From Aquabacterium sp. (GTDB taxonomy: Bacteria > Pseudomonadota > Gammaproteobacteria > Burkholderiales > Burkholderiaceae_C): 64,000 nt of DNA. The stretch is from the NCBI GenBank assembly GCA_030654395.1, contig JAURXM010000132.1:1-64000 (forward strand). Direction: 5' to 3'. How positions within the stretch are numbered: the first letter of the stretch is position 1; every line of letters starts with the position of its first letter. The notes beneath the pieces were generated by a model. The model did no database searches. It worked only from the letters and a program-made list of their open reading frames with translations, and had not been told where the DNA came from. Positions 35,596 to 43,988 of this stretch are shown here, piece by piece. A program made the position numbers and the translations under genes.

Positions 35596-37992
35596 CGGTG
35601 ATTTGCCCCCGAACATGTCTAGGATGCCGCGTTTCTCGTCATCGGAGCTGGGCTCAGGTGCCGAAGATGATTCGCTGGGGCTATCCGGGCCCAACTCCTT
35701 CACGCCTGTGCCTGAGGTGTATTCCTCATAAAACCATTCGCCACCGATGTTGACCACGCCTTCGGGCGGCAGGGGCTCTTCGACCGGGACATTACGCAAA
35801 GCGGTCCCCATGAATTCAATCCAAACGGGTAAGGCCAAGCCGCCGCCTGTTTCTTTGTCACCCAGTTTGCGTGGTTGGTCATGACCAATCCAAACCACGG
35901 AGACGCTGCGTGCCGTGTAGCCAGCAAACCAAGCGTCCATCGAATCATTGGTGGTGCCGGTCTTGCCGTACAGGTCAGGCCGCTTGAGGGTGGCTTGGGC
36001 CTTGGCTGCGGTGCCTGAACGTGTGACCTCTTGCAGCAGGCTGCTCATGATGAAGGCATTGCGTGCATCAATGCTGCGCATGCTTTCATCCAGAGCGGCT
36101 GGGCGGTATTGCGCCAAAACATGCCCCCGGTTATCGGTAACCTTCAAGGCCAGCATGGGGTTGACGCGGTAACCGCCATTGGCAAACACAGCATAGCCAT
36201 TGGCCATTTGCAGCGGTGTCACTGAACCAGCGCCCAAGGCCATGGTCAAGTAAGCGGGGTGCTTGTCTGCTTCAAAGCCAAAGTGGGTGATCCAGTCTTG
36301 TGCGTACTTGGCCCCTATCGACCTCAGCACTCGGATCGAAATCATGTTCTTGGATTTAGCCAAACCACGGCGCAAAGGCATAGGGCCGTCGAACTTGCCG
36401 TCGTAATTTTTGGGCTCCCAAGCTTGACCACCTGTCGTGCCTGCATCAAAAAACAGGGGCGCATCGTTGACGACCGTGGCTGGCGTGAAGCCCTTTTCCA
36501 GCGCGGCTGAATAGATAAAAGGCTTGAAGCTCGAACCCGGCTGACGCCAAGCCTGCGTGACATGGTTGAACTTGTTGCGACCAAAATCAAAGCCACCCAC
36601 CATGGCGCGGATCAAACCGGTACGGGGGTCAAGAGACACAAACGCACCTTGAACTTCTGGCATTTGCAGCACATACCAGTTGCCTTGAGTGTCCTTGTTG
36701 ACGCGCACCACCGAGCCACGTCGGATCTGTTGTTTAGGGTTCGCCTTGTCGCTCAAGGCATTGCCAATGGCCTTGAGCCCCTCTGGGCCGATGGTGATTT
36801 GCTCTCCCGATTGCATTGCAATCACCATTTTGCGGGGCTCAACTTGCAGCACCACAGCGGCCTTGAGGTCTTCGCTATCGGGATGCTCTTCCAGTGCCTC
36901 CGCCACCCGCACATCCACCTGCTGCGGGTCGACAGGGAGGTCAATGTAAGCTTCTGGGCCACGCCATGCTTGGCGGCGATCAAAGTCCAGCAACCCACGG
37001 CGCAGTGCTTTGTAAGCAGCGGTTTGCTCCGTCATGTTGATCGACGTGTAGACGTTCAACCCCCGAGTGTAGGCATCTTCACCATACTGATCGTGCATCA
37101 ACATGCGTGCTGTTTCAGCCGCATATTCAGCGTGGATGGGGATGGGCGCTTTGGTTCTGTATTGAAGTTGTTCGGCCTTGGCCTCATCCCGCTGCTCGGC
37201 AGTGATAAAGCCATTTTCAAGCATGCGATCAATGATGTACTGCTGCCGAATGGTGGCCCGCTTTGGATTTCGCACCGGGTTGTAAGCAGATGGCGCCTTG
37301 GGTAAGCCTGCCAGCATGGCTGCTTCAGCAATCGTGATGTCTTTGATGGGCTTGTTAAAGTACGTGCTACAGGCAGCTGAAAAGCCATAAGCACGTTGAC
37401 CCAAGTAAATGTGGTTCATGTAGAGCTCTAGGATTTGATCCTTGCTCAGCAGGCTCTCGATCTTCAGCGCCAGCAAAATCTCGTAGATCTTGCGGGTGAA
37501 CGTTTTTTCGGTTGGCAGGTAGAAGTTGCGAGCAACTTGCATCGTGATGGTTGACGCACCTTGGCTGCGCGATTCGCCAAAATTGGCCAACCCCGCTCTG
37601 AGCACGCCCACATAGTCGACGCCACCATGCCTGTAAAAGCGGGCATCCTCAATGGCCAAAACAGCTTCACGCATGCGTTTTGGGATTTCGGCAATAGGCA
37701 GGAAATCCCGCTTTTCTTCGCCAAATTCACCTATCAGCACCTGATCGGCTGAATAAACCCGCATGGGAATCTTGGGTCGGTAGTCTGATAGGCCGCTTAC
37801 CTCGGGTAAGTTGGGGTAGGCCACAGCTAAGCCCACGCCGATGATCAAAAAACCGCCAAGCAAGCCCGCTAAACCCAATCCAGCCAGTACGGAGATGGGT
37901 TTGACGATCCATTGAACCCACCACACCTTGGCACCGGGTGAGCCAGTGCGGGCCGAGGACGAAGAGGTGCGTTTTTGATCAGAATCGCTCAT
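35584..37992 (-). CDS. mrcA: Penicillin-binding protein 1A
   Basis: Bifunctional peptidoglycan synthase of 802 residues anchored in the inner membrane by a helix at about 32-58. The transglycosylase domain has EDARFYRHGGVD and GASTITMQVARNFYL. An OB-like insertion lies in the middle. The transpeptidase domain has the serine motif PGSSFKPF and the KTGTTND motif. The end is Ser/Pro/Glu-rich. It is divergent from pilM, the common betaproteobacterial arrangement. Confidence 0.97.
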   Translation of the reverse strand: MSDSDQKRTSSSSARTGSPGAKVWWVQWIVKPISVLAGLGLAGLLGGFLIIGVGLAVAYPNLPEVSGLSDYRPKIPMRVYSADQVLIGEFGEEKRDFLPIAEIPKRMREAVLAIEDARFYRHGGVDYVGVLRAGLANFGESRSQGASTITMQVARNFYLPTEKTFTRKIYEILLALKIESLLSKDQILELYMNHIYLGQRAYGFSAACSTYFNKPIKDITIAEAAMLAGLPKAPSAYNPVRNPKRATIRQQYIIDRMLENGFITAEQRDEAKAEQLQYRTKAPIPIHAEYAAETARMLMHDQYGEDAYTRGLNVYTSINMTEQTAAYKALRRGLLDFDRRQAWRGPEAYIDLPVDPQQVDVRVAEALEEHPDSEDLKAAVVLQVEPRKMVIAMQSGEQITIGPEGLKAIGNALSDKANPKQQIRRGSVVRVNKDTQGNWYVLQMPEVQGAFVSLDPRTGLIRAMVGGFDFGRNKFNHVTQAWRQPGSSFKPFIYSAALEKGFTPATVVNDAPLFFDAGTTGGQAWEPKNYDGKFDGPMPLRRGLAKSKNMISIRVLRSIGAKYAQDWITHFGFEADKHPAYLTMALGAGSVTPLQMANGYAVFANGGYRVNPMLALKVTDNRGHVLAQYRPAALDESMRSIDARNAFIMSSLLQEVTRSGTAAKAQATLKRPDLYGKTGTTNDSMDAWFAGYTARSVSVVWIGHDQPRKLGDKETGGGLALPVWIEFMGTALRNVPVEEPLPPEGVVNIGGEWFYEEYTSGTGVKELGPDSPSESSSAPEPSSDDEKRGILDMFGGKSPSER

Positions 37993-38235
37993 GAGGGCAT
38001 GCCAGAGAAGGTGCAGGATTATAGGAAGCCTCAGTGGGCTACACGCTTAACACCACCACTGCATGAACATTCGCTTGCAATTTGACCGTTTTGCAACTGC
38101 TTGTAAGGCGTGTGCATAGCGCAACGGGCTTGGGATTTATCCTGCTTTTTAATAGCTCAATCACAAATCCTTTACTGATAGGATTGAAGTGGTTTATTAA
38201 CTTTCCAGCGTCAACGTTGGCGCGCGGGGGACGGT

Positions 38236-39315
38236 GTGGGCTTTCTTGATACGCTTTTAGGTAGAAAGCATCCGCCAATGATTGGACTGGACATCAGTTC
38301 ATCAAGCGTGAAGCTAGTTGAGTTGAGCCAGAGTGCGTCTGGTGAATACATCTTGGATCGGTTCGCTTCCGAGCCTTTTGAAAAGGGCTGGATTGCGGAC
38401 GGTCAGATTGAAAAGTTTGATGAGGTCGCCGAGGCTGTTCGCAAAGTAGTGAGCAAAAGCGGGACACGAATCAAGCATGTGGCGATGGCCATGCCGCAGT
38501 CAGCAGTGATCACCAAAAAGATCATGCTGCCCGCAGGCCTGCGCGACGATGAAATGGGCATGCAGGTCGAGGCCGAGGCCAATCAGTACATTCCTTTCTC
38601 GCTGGACGAGGTGAGTTTGGACTACTGCGTCGTAGGCCCCAGCACCACATCGGCAGGCGATGTGGAGGTGCTGATTGCCGCCTCACGCAAGGACCGTGTG
38701 CAAGATCGACAAGGCTTGGCTGAAGCGGCTGGCCTCAAGCCCGCCATTTTGGACATTGAGTCGTACGCGTCTCGCTTGGCGATGCAGCGCCTCATCAGTG
38801 CTTTGCCGGGGGACGGCAAAGACGTGCTCGTCGCCTTGTTTGAGATCGGCGCAGAGAACACCAGCATCAAGGTGCTGCGTGACAACGAGCTGCTGTATGA
38901 CCGTGATCAAGCCTTCGGTGGTGCGCAGTTGACGCAATTGATTTCACGTCAATACGGCTTCTCTTTCGAAGAGGCTGAGATTAAAAAATTGTCGGGTGAT
39001 TTGCCTGAGGATTTCCAGAACGCGATCTTGGGCCCCTTCGTCGACAGCTTGTCTCAAGAAATTGGCCGGGCGTTGCAGTACTTCTTCACCAGTACGCCGC
39101 ACCACAAGGTGCACTACGTGATGCTGGCCGGCGGCACCGCGACCTTGCCTGGACTAAAGGATCGGGTGACCGCACTGACAGGTTTTGCATCGATGGTCGT
39201 TAACCCTTTTGAAGGCATGAAACTTGGGTCAGCAGTGCGGGAAAGCAAGCTGCGACGTGAAGCGCCTTCTTATTTGACCGCGTGTGGTTTGGCCATGCGG
39301 AGGTTTCTCGTATGA
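38236..39315 (+). CDS. pilM: Type IV pilus assembly ATPase-like protein PilM
   Basis: 359 residues with an actin-like fold (IGLDISSSSVKLVEL at the start, VMLAGGTATLPGL near 300). It binds the cytoplasmic N-terminus of PilN and starts the inner-membrane alignment complex. The start is GTG at 38236, giving MGFLDTLLGRKHPP before the conserved IGLDISSSSVK; ATG 38278 would cut into that block. A GGGGGACG purine stretch precedes the GTG. First of five tightly packed pil genes. Confidence 0.95.
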   Translation: MGFLDTLLGRKHPPMIGLDISSSSVKLVELSQSASGEYILDRFASEPFEKGWIADGQIEKFDEVAEAVRKVVSKSGTRIKHVAMAMPQSAVITKKIMLPAGLRDDEMGMQVEAEANQYIPFSLDEVSLDYCVVGPSTTSAGDVEVLIAASRKDRVQDRQGLAEAAGLKPAILDIESYASRLAMQRLISALPGDGKDVLVALFEIGAENTSIKVLRDNELLYDRDQAFGGAQLTQLISRQYGFSFEEAEIKKLSGDLPEDFQNAILGPFVDSLSQEIGRALQYFFTSTPHHKVHYVMLAGGTATLPGLKDRVTALTGFASMVVNPFEGMKLGSAVRESKLRREAPSYLTACGLAMRRFLV

Positions 39316-39974
39316 TTTTAATCAACCTGTTGCCTCACCGTGAGGAAAAACGGCGGCTGCTTAAGCAGGCATTTTTCGCTGGACTGGGTTTGTCTGTTTT
39401 GGCTGGTGTTGTGGTGCTGGCCCTTTGGTATGCTGTGCAGTTGCGCCTCATCGCGACGCAACAAACGCGCAATGGCATTCTGAATGCAGCCATCCAAAAG
39501 CTGGAAGAAGAAATCAAAGACGTATCGTCTTTGAAGGCTGAAATTGACGCTTTGAAGTCACGTCAACGTGCCGTTGAGGATTTGCAAACTGACCGCAATA
39601 TGCCGGTGTACTTGCTCAATGAATTGGTTGCGCAAACGCCAGAGGGCATCTACCTGACATCCATTCGCCAAACGGGCCAGAGCGTGACGGTCGCCGGTTT
39701 TGCACAAAGCAACGAGCGGGTCTCGGAGTTCTTGCGTAATGCCAACACCAAGTCATTGTGGTTAGAGCACCCCGAGTTGGTTGAAATCAAAGCAGCAGCC
39801 CAAACGAGCAAGGATTCGCGCGATCCTAAGCGTTTGTTTGATTTCTCCTTGCGTCTGAATTTGAAGCGGCCTGCTGACGTATCAGTGGCTGCATCAGGGG
39901 CCTCGGCTCCGGGTGCTGCTGCATCAGGCGCTCAGACACCGAAGTCGACTGCTCCTGCGGTCAAGAAGTCCTGA
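39312..39974 (+). CDS. pilN: Type IV pilus inner-membrane protein PilN
   Basis: 220 residues from the ATG that overlaps the pilM stop (ATGA). It starts MILINLLPHREEKRR, the conserved PilM-binding segment, then one membrane helix (about 20-42), a coiled-coil and a ferredoxin-like periplasmic domain (NELVAQTPEGIYLTSIRQ). An Ala/Ser/Pro-rich tail ends in lysines. Confidence 0.95.
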   Translation: MILINLLPHREEKRRLLKQAFFAGLGLSVLAGVVVLALWYAVQLRLIATQQTRNGILNAAIQKLEEEIKDVSSLKAEIDALKSRQRAVEDLQTDRNMPVYLLNELVAQTPEGIYLTSIRQTGQSVTVAGFAQSNERVSEFLRNANTKSLWLEHPELVEIKAAAQTSKDSRDPKRLFDFSLRLNLKRPADVSVAASGASAPGAAASGAQTPKSTAPAVKKS

Positions 39975-39983
39975 GGATCACGC

Positions 39984-40673
39984 ATGGCGAATCCCAATAT
40001 CAACATCGATTTCAATGCTTGGTTCGAGCGCGCTCAGGAGCAGTTCCGTGGCCTCAATCCCAATGAGCCGGGTCAATGGCCTTTGCTGCCCAAGGTGGTC
40101 ACTTTCGCCTTGACAGCCGTGGTGGTCGTGTCCCTTGGTTGGTTTGGCTTGTTGTCTGGACAAGACGACGAGCTGCAGGCTGAGCGCAACAAAGAGCCCC
40201 AACTCAAAGAGTCTTACCGGTCCAAGGTGGCGCAGGCCGTGAACTTGGGCGAGTACCGCAAGCAACGCATCCAAGTTGAGGAATACGTCAAGCAGCTTGA
40301 AAAGCAATTGCCAGGCAAAGCCGAGATGGATGCGCTGTTGTCCGACATCAATCAGGCCGGTTTAGGCCGTGGTTTGGAGTTCGATCTGTTTCGGCCCGGC
40401 CAAGTGTCTGTGAAAGACTACTACGCCGAGTTGCCGATCACCTTGCGTGTGACAGGGCGTTTCCACGATATCGGGTCTTTCACCGCAGACATCGCCAATT
40501 TGTCCCGCATTGTGACCCTGCACAACTTGGTTATCGCAACGGCCAATGCGAAAGATGCGCAAGGCAATTTGTACATGGAAGCCACGGCGCGTACTTATCG
40601 CTACTTGGATCAATCAGAGGTTGATGCGATGCGTGCTGAGAAAGCCAAGCAAAAGAAGGGGGAGAAGAAATGA
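39984..40673 (+). CDS. pilO: Type IV pilus inner-membrane protein PilO
   Basis: 229 residues with one N-terminal membrane helix (about 34-54), a coiled-coil (about 75-115) and a periplasmic ferredoxin-like domain (DINQAGLGRGLEFDLFRP). It dimerises with PilN. Its last codons overlap the pilP start by 4 bases. Confidence 0.95.
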   Translation: MANPNINIDFNAWFERAQEQFRGLNPNEPGQWPLLPKVVTFALTAVVVVSLGWFGLLSGQDDELQAERNKEPQLKESYRSKVAQAVNLGEYRKQRIQVEEYVKQLEKQLPGKAEMDALLSDINQAGLGRGLEFDLFRPGQVSVKDYYAELPITLRVTGRFHDIGSFTADIANLSRIVTLHNLVIATANAKDAQGNLYMEATARTYRYLDQSEVDAMRAEKAKQKKGEKK

Positions 40674-41206
40674 TGCAGTCCCCTTATCGTTGGTTGGCCG
40701 TGTCCTTGGCCGTCATGGGCTTGGCTGCATGCAGTGGCGAGCAAGAAGAGTTGCAGGCGTGGATGGATCAACAGCGCCATGAGGTGCAGCCTAGCGTTCA
40801 ACCTTTGTCTCCACCCCAGAAATTCAATCCGCAGACCTATGCTGGGGCAGAGGGTGTGGAGCCTTTTAGCTCACAAAAATTAACGGGCGCCCTCAAGCAA
40901 GAGGCCAGACAGCCGAATTCAGCTGTGTCAGCTGAATTGAGCCGACGCAAAGAACCCTTGGAAGCCTTCCCCTTGGATAGCGTGACCATGGTGGGCAGTG
41001 TCAACCGCAAGGGCGTGCCGTTTGCATTGCTGAAAGTTGACAGCCTGCTCTACCAAGTCAAGGTGGGTGAATACCTTGGGCAGAACTACGGAAAGATCAT
41101 GAAGATCAGCGAAACTGAACTCACGTTGCGTGAAATTGTGCAGGACGCCGCTGGCGAATGGATTGAGCGGCCGACCACGCTGCAGTTGCAGGAGAGTGGG
41201 CGATGA
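40670..41206 (+). CDS. pilP: Type IV pilus lipoprotein PilP
   Basis: 178 residues with a lipoprotein signal (lipobox LAAC, Cys21). A flexible linker leads to a C-terminal beta-domain with VGSVNRKGVPFALLKVDS and YQVKVGEYLGQNYGKI. It links the PilN/PilO complex to the PilQ secretin. Both ends overlap neighbours by 4 bases, so the operon is translationally coupled. Confidence 0.95.
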   Translation: MMQSPYRWLAVSLAVMGLAACSGEQEELQAWMDQQRHEVQPSVQPLSPPQKFNPQTYAGAEGVEPFSSQKLTGALKQEARQPNSAVSAELSRRKEPLEAFPLDSVTMVGSVNRKGVPFALLKVDSLLYQVKVGEYLGQNYGKIMKISETELTLREIVQDAAGEWIERPTTLQLQESGR

Positions 41207-43407
41207 AAACAATGCTGGAGATGAAGACTATGAAACCGTGGCGTGTTGCTTTGGCCGGACTGACTTTGGCGCTGGTCTCGCCTTTGACTTGGTCTGCTGC
41301 GGCGATCCAGGCGATCACCAGTTCGCAGCAAGCTGGCTCAGACGTGGTGCGCATCGAGTTGTCCGAGCCGCTGGCCTCCTTGCCAGCCGGTTTTGTGGTG
41401 CAGGCCCCCCCGCGCATTGCCATTGACTTGCCCGGTGTGAGCAATGGCTTAGCTCGCAACGTCGTGGAGATCAACCAAGGCAATGTTCGCACAGTGAATG
41501 TTGCACAAGCGGGTGAACGTACTCGTTTGGTCTTGAATCTGCGTCAGGCGACCACCTACCGTGCCCAATTGCAAGGCAAGACTTTGATGTTGGTGCTGGA
41601 TTCGGGCGCCACATCGGGCACAGCACCCGTTGCAGCGGCCGCTGTTGCCAGTGCCCCGGTGGGTTCGGTGCCTGCCAGTGCAAAAACTGCCTCAACCGCT
41701 GAGGTTGTGCGCTTTGCCGAGAGCAAGAACACCAATCCTTTGGCACTGAAAGACATCGACTTCCGACGTGGGCAAGATGGTGCTGGCCGTGTCGTGGTCG
41801 AGTTGCCCAATAACCAAGTTGGTGTGGACATTCGGCAGCAAGGGCAAAGCCTGATTCTTGAATTTGCACGCGCTACCTTGCCTGAGCGTTTGCGTCGCCG
41901 GTTTGATGTGGCCGATTTTGGTACACCCATTCAGAACATGTCTGCAAGTCAGTTTGGCGACCGCGTCAAGCTGGTTGTGGAACCTCGCGGCGATTGGGAG
42001 CACTCGGCCTATCAGAGTGACAACCAGTTTGTGCTGGAAGTACGCCCTCGCAAAATCGATCCCAATAAGCTGACACAAGGCGTCGGTTTTGCAGGAGAGA
42101 AGCTGTCGCTGAACTTCCAGAACATCGAAGTGCGTGCGCTGTTGCAAGTTATTGCTGACTTCACCAATTTCAACGTGGTCACCAGCGACACGGTGACAGG
42201 CAACGTCACGCTGCGTTTGAAGGACGTGCCGTGGGATCAGGCCTTGGACATCATCTTGCAAGCCAAGGGCTTGGGTGTACGCAAGTCGGGCAATGTGCTT
42301 TGGATTGCACCCAAGGATGAGATCAACGCCAAAGAAAAGATCGACATGGAAGCCAAGGCGCAAGTTGCTGCGCTTGAGCCACTGCGCACGCAAGCCTTCC
42401 AGTTGAACTACACCAAGGCTGAAGAAATTGCCAAGGGCCTGAGCGGCACCAACAGCACAGCCGGTGGCGGTGGCGGTACGGCAAGCCGCATCATGTCGCC
42501 TCGTGGCAGCGTGATTTTCGAGACACGCACCAACCAGTTGTTTGTCAATGACATCCCGAGCAAGCTTGAAGAGATCCAGCAGATGATCACCAAGATCGAC
42601 ATCCCGGTTCGCCAGGTGTTGATTGAGGCCCGGATTGTCGAGGCCGATGATTCGTTTGGCCGTACGCTGGGTGTGCGTCTGGGTTCATCAAACAAGACAG
42701 CAGTAGCCGGGGCTGGCAAGCTCAATCTGGGCTTGTCTGGCAGCTACTCTGGTGTCGCAGCCGAGACTGGTCAGACTTTGTCTGGTGCGGTTGCCAGTGT
42801 GGCCAACAGCTATTTTGTGAACCTGCCGGGTAGCCAATTGAACGGTTACAACCCAGCGTCCATGGGTGTTTCTTTGTTCAGCTCCAGCGTGAACCATGCT
42901 TTGAATCTGGAAATCAACGCGCTGGAGGCCGATGGTCGCGGCAAAATTGTGTCCAGCCCGCGTGTGATCACGGCGGATCAGGTCAAGGCCTTGATCGAGC
43001 AGGGCACAGAGTTGCCGTATCAAGTGGCATCAGCCAGTGGTGCAACGTCACTGGCGTTCCGCAAGGCCAACTTGAAGCTGGAAGTGACGCCGCAAATCAC
43101 ACCTGAAGGCAGCGTGATTTTGGATGTGGATGTGAACAAGGACAGCGTGGGCCAAGTGACCAACGCCGGTTATGCCATCGACACCAAGCATGTGCAAACC
43201 CAGGTTCTGGTTGAGAACGGCGGCACGGTGGTGATCGGCGGTATCTTCCAGCAGCAAGAGCAGTCGACTGAGCAAAAGGTGCCCTTCTTGGGTGACATCC
43301 CAGGTATTGGCTTCTTGTTCCGCAATACCATTCGCCAGTCAAAGCGCTCTGAGTTGCTGATTTTCTTGACACCTAAAGTCGTGTCTGAGAAGGCCGCATT
43401 GCGTTGA
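41203..43407 (+). CDS. pilQ: Type IV pilus secretin PilQ
   Basis: 734 residues forming the outer-membrane pore for the pilus. Signal peptide (about 10-32), two AMIN domains (about 35-125 and 160-275) that bind peptidoglycan, an STN domain (NIEVRALLQVIADFTNFNVV), a secretin N1 domain and the secretin barrel domain ending in FLTPKVV. A glycine-rich loop TAGGGGGTAS lies between subdomains. The ATG at 41203 overlaps the pilP stop; M8 and M10 are alternative starts. Confidence 0.96.
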   Translation: MKTMLEMKTMKPWRVALAGLTLALVSPLTWSAAAIQAITSSQQAGSDVVRIELSEPLASLPAGFVVQAPPRIAIDLPGVSNGLARNVVEINQGNVRTVNVAQAGERTRLVLNLRQATTYRAQLQGKTLMLVLDSGATSGTAPVAAAAVASAPVGSVPASAKTASTAEVVRFAESKNTNPLALKDIDFRRGQDGAGRVVVELPNNQVGVDIRQQGQSLILEFARATLPERLRRRFDVADFGTPIQNMSASQFGDRVKLVVEPRGDWEHSAYQSDNQFVLEVRPRKIDPNKLTQGVGFAGEKLSLNFQNIEVRALLQVIADFTNFNVVTSDTVTGNVTLRLKDVPWDQALDIILQAKGLGVRKSGNVLWIAPKDEINAKEKIDMEAKAQVAALEPLRTQAFQLNYTKAEEIAKGLSGTNSTAGGGGGTASRIMSPRGSVIFETRTNQLFVNDIPSKLEEIQQMITKIDIPVRQVLIEARIVEADDSFGRTLGVRLGSSNKTAVAGAGKLNLGLSGSYSGVAAETGQTLSGAVASVANSYFVNLPGSQLNGYNPASMGVSLFSSSVNHALNLEINALEADGRGKIVSSPRVITADQVKALIEQGTELPYQVASASGATSLAFRKANLKLEVTPQITPEGSVILDVDVNKDSVGQVTNAGYAIDTKHVQTQVLVENGGTVVIGGIFQQQEQSTEQKVPFLGDIPGIGFLFRNTIRQSKRSELLIFLTPKVVSEKAALR

Positions 43408-43408
43408 T

Positions 43409-43960
43409 GTGGGGTTGAAGTCTTTGGCTGCAGTGATTTCTCTGGTGGGTTTGCCAGGCGGTGGTAAATCCACCGTTGGCAGGCAGTTGGCCAAGCGCTT
43501 TGGCGCTCGCTTTCTGGATTCGGATACCGTGTTGGAGGAGCGAATTGGGATGCCGATTCGCCAGTTTTTTGACCTACACGGTGAAGCGGCTTTTCGGGAT
43601 CAAGAAGAGGCCGTGATCGACGAGTTGTCCCATGGCTTGGATGAGCCCTTGATACTCGCTACTGGTGGTGGTGTGTTGCTGCGGCCCATCAACGGCGAGC
43701 GCTTGCATCAACGTACAACGGTGATTTACTTGCGCTCCACGCCGGAGGAGTTGTTCAGGCGCTTGCGCCACGACACCCATCGGCCCTTATTGCAAGTGGC
43801 CGACCCCTTGGCAAAGCTGCGTGAGTTGTTTGAGCAGCGCCATGCGCTGTATGAAAAAGCGGCGCACTACTGTGTTGACACTGGGCGCCCGTCCGTGGCG
43901 ACCCTGGTCAACATGATCATGATGCAACTGGACATGGCAGGCCTGACGCCATCGTCATAA
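43409..43960 (+). CDS. aroK: Shikimate kinase
   Basis: 183 residues. Phosphorylates shikimate in aromatic amino acid synthesis. P-loop GLPGGGKSTVG, shikimate-binding DSD (LDSDTVLEE), the conserved GGG motif ATGGGVLLR and the lid arginine region RPLL. The start is GTG at 43409, immediately after the pilQ stop. In many relatives aroB follows aroK; here valS follows in the opposite direction, so aroB must lie elsewhere. Confidence 0.93.
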   Translation: MGLKSLAAVISLVGLPGGGKSTVGRQLAKRFGARFLDSDTVLEERIGMPIRQFFDLHGEAAFRDQEEAVIDELSHGLDEPLILATGGGVLLRPINGERLHQRTTVIYLRSTPEELFRRLRHDTHRPLLQVADPLAKLRELFEQRHALYEKAAHYCVDTGRPSVATLVNMIMMQLDMAGLTPSS

Positions 43961-43988
43961 CCTGCCAGTCCTACCCGTCAAACGGTAT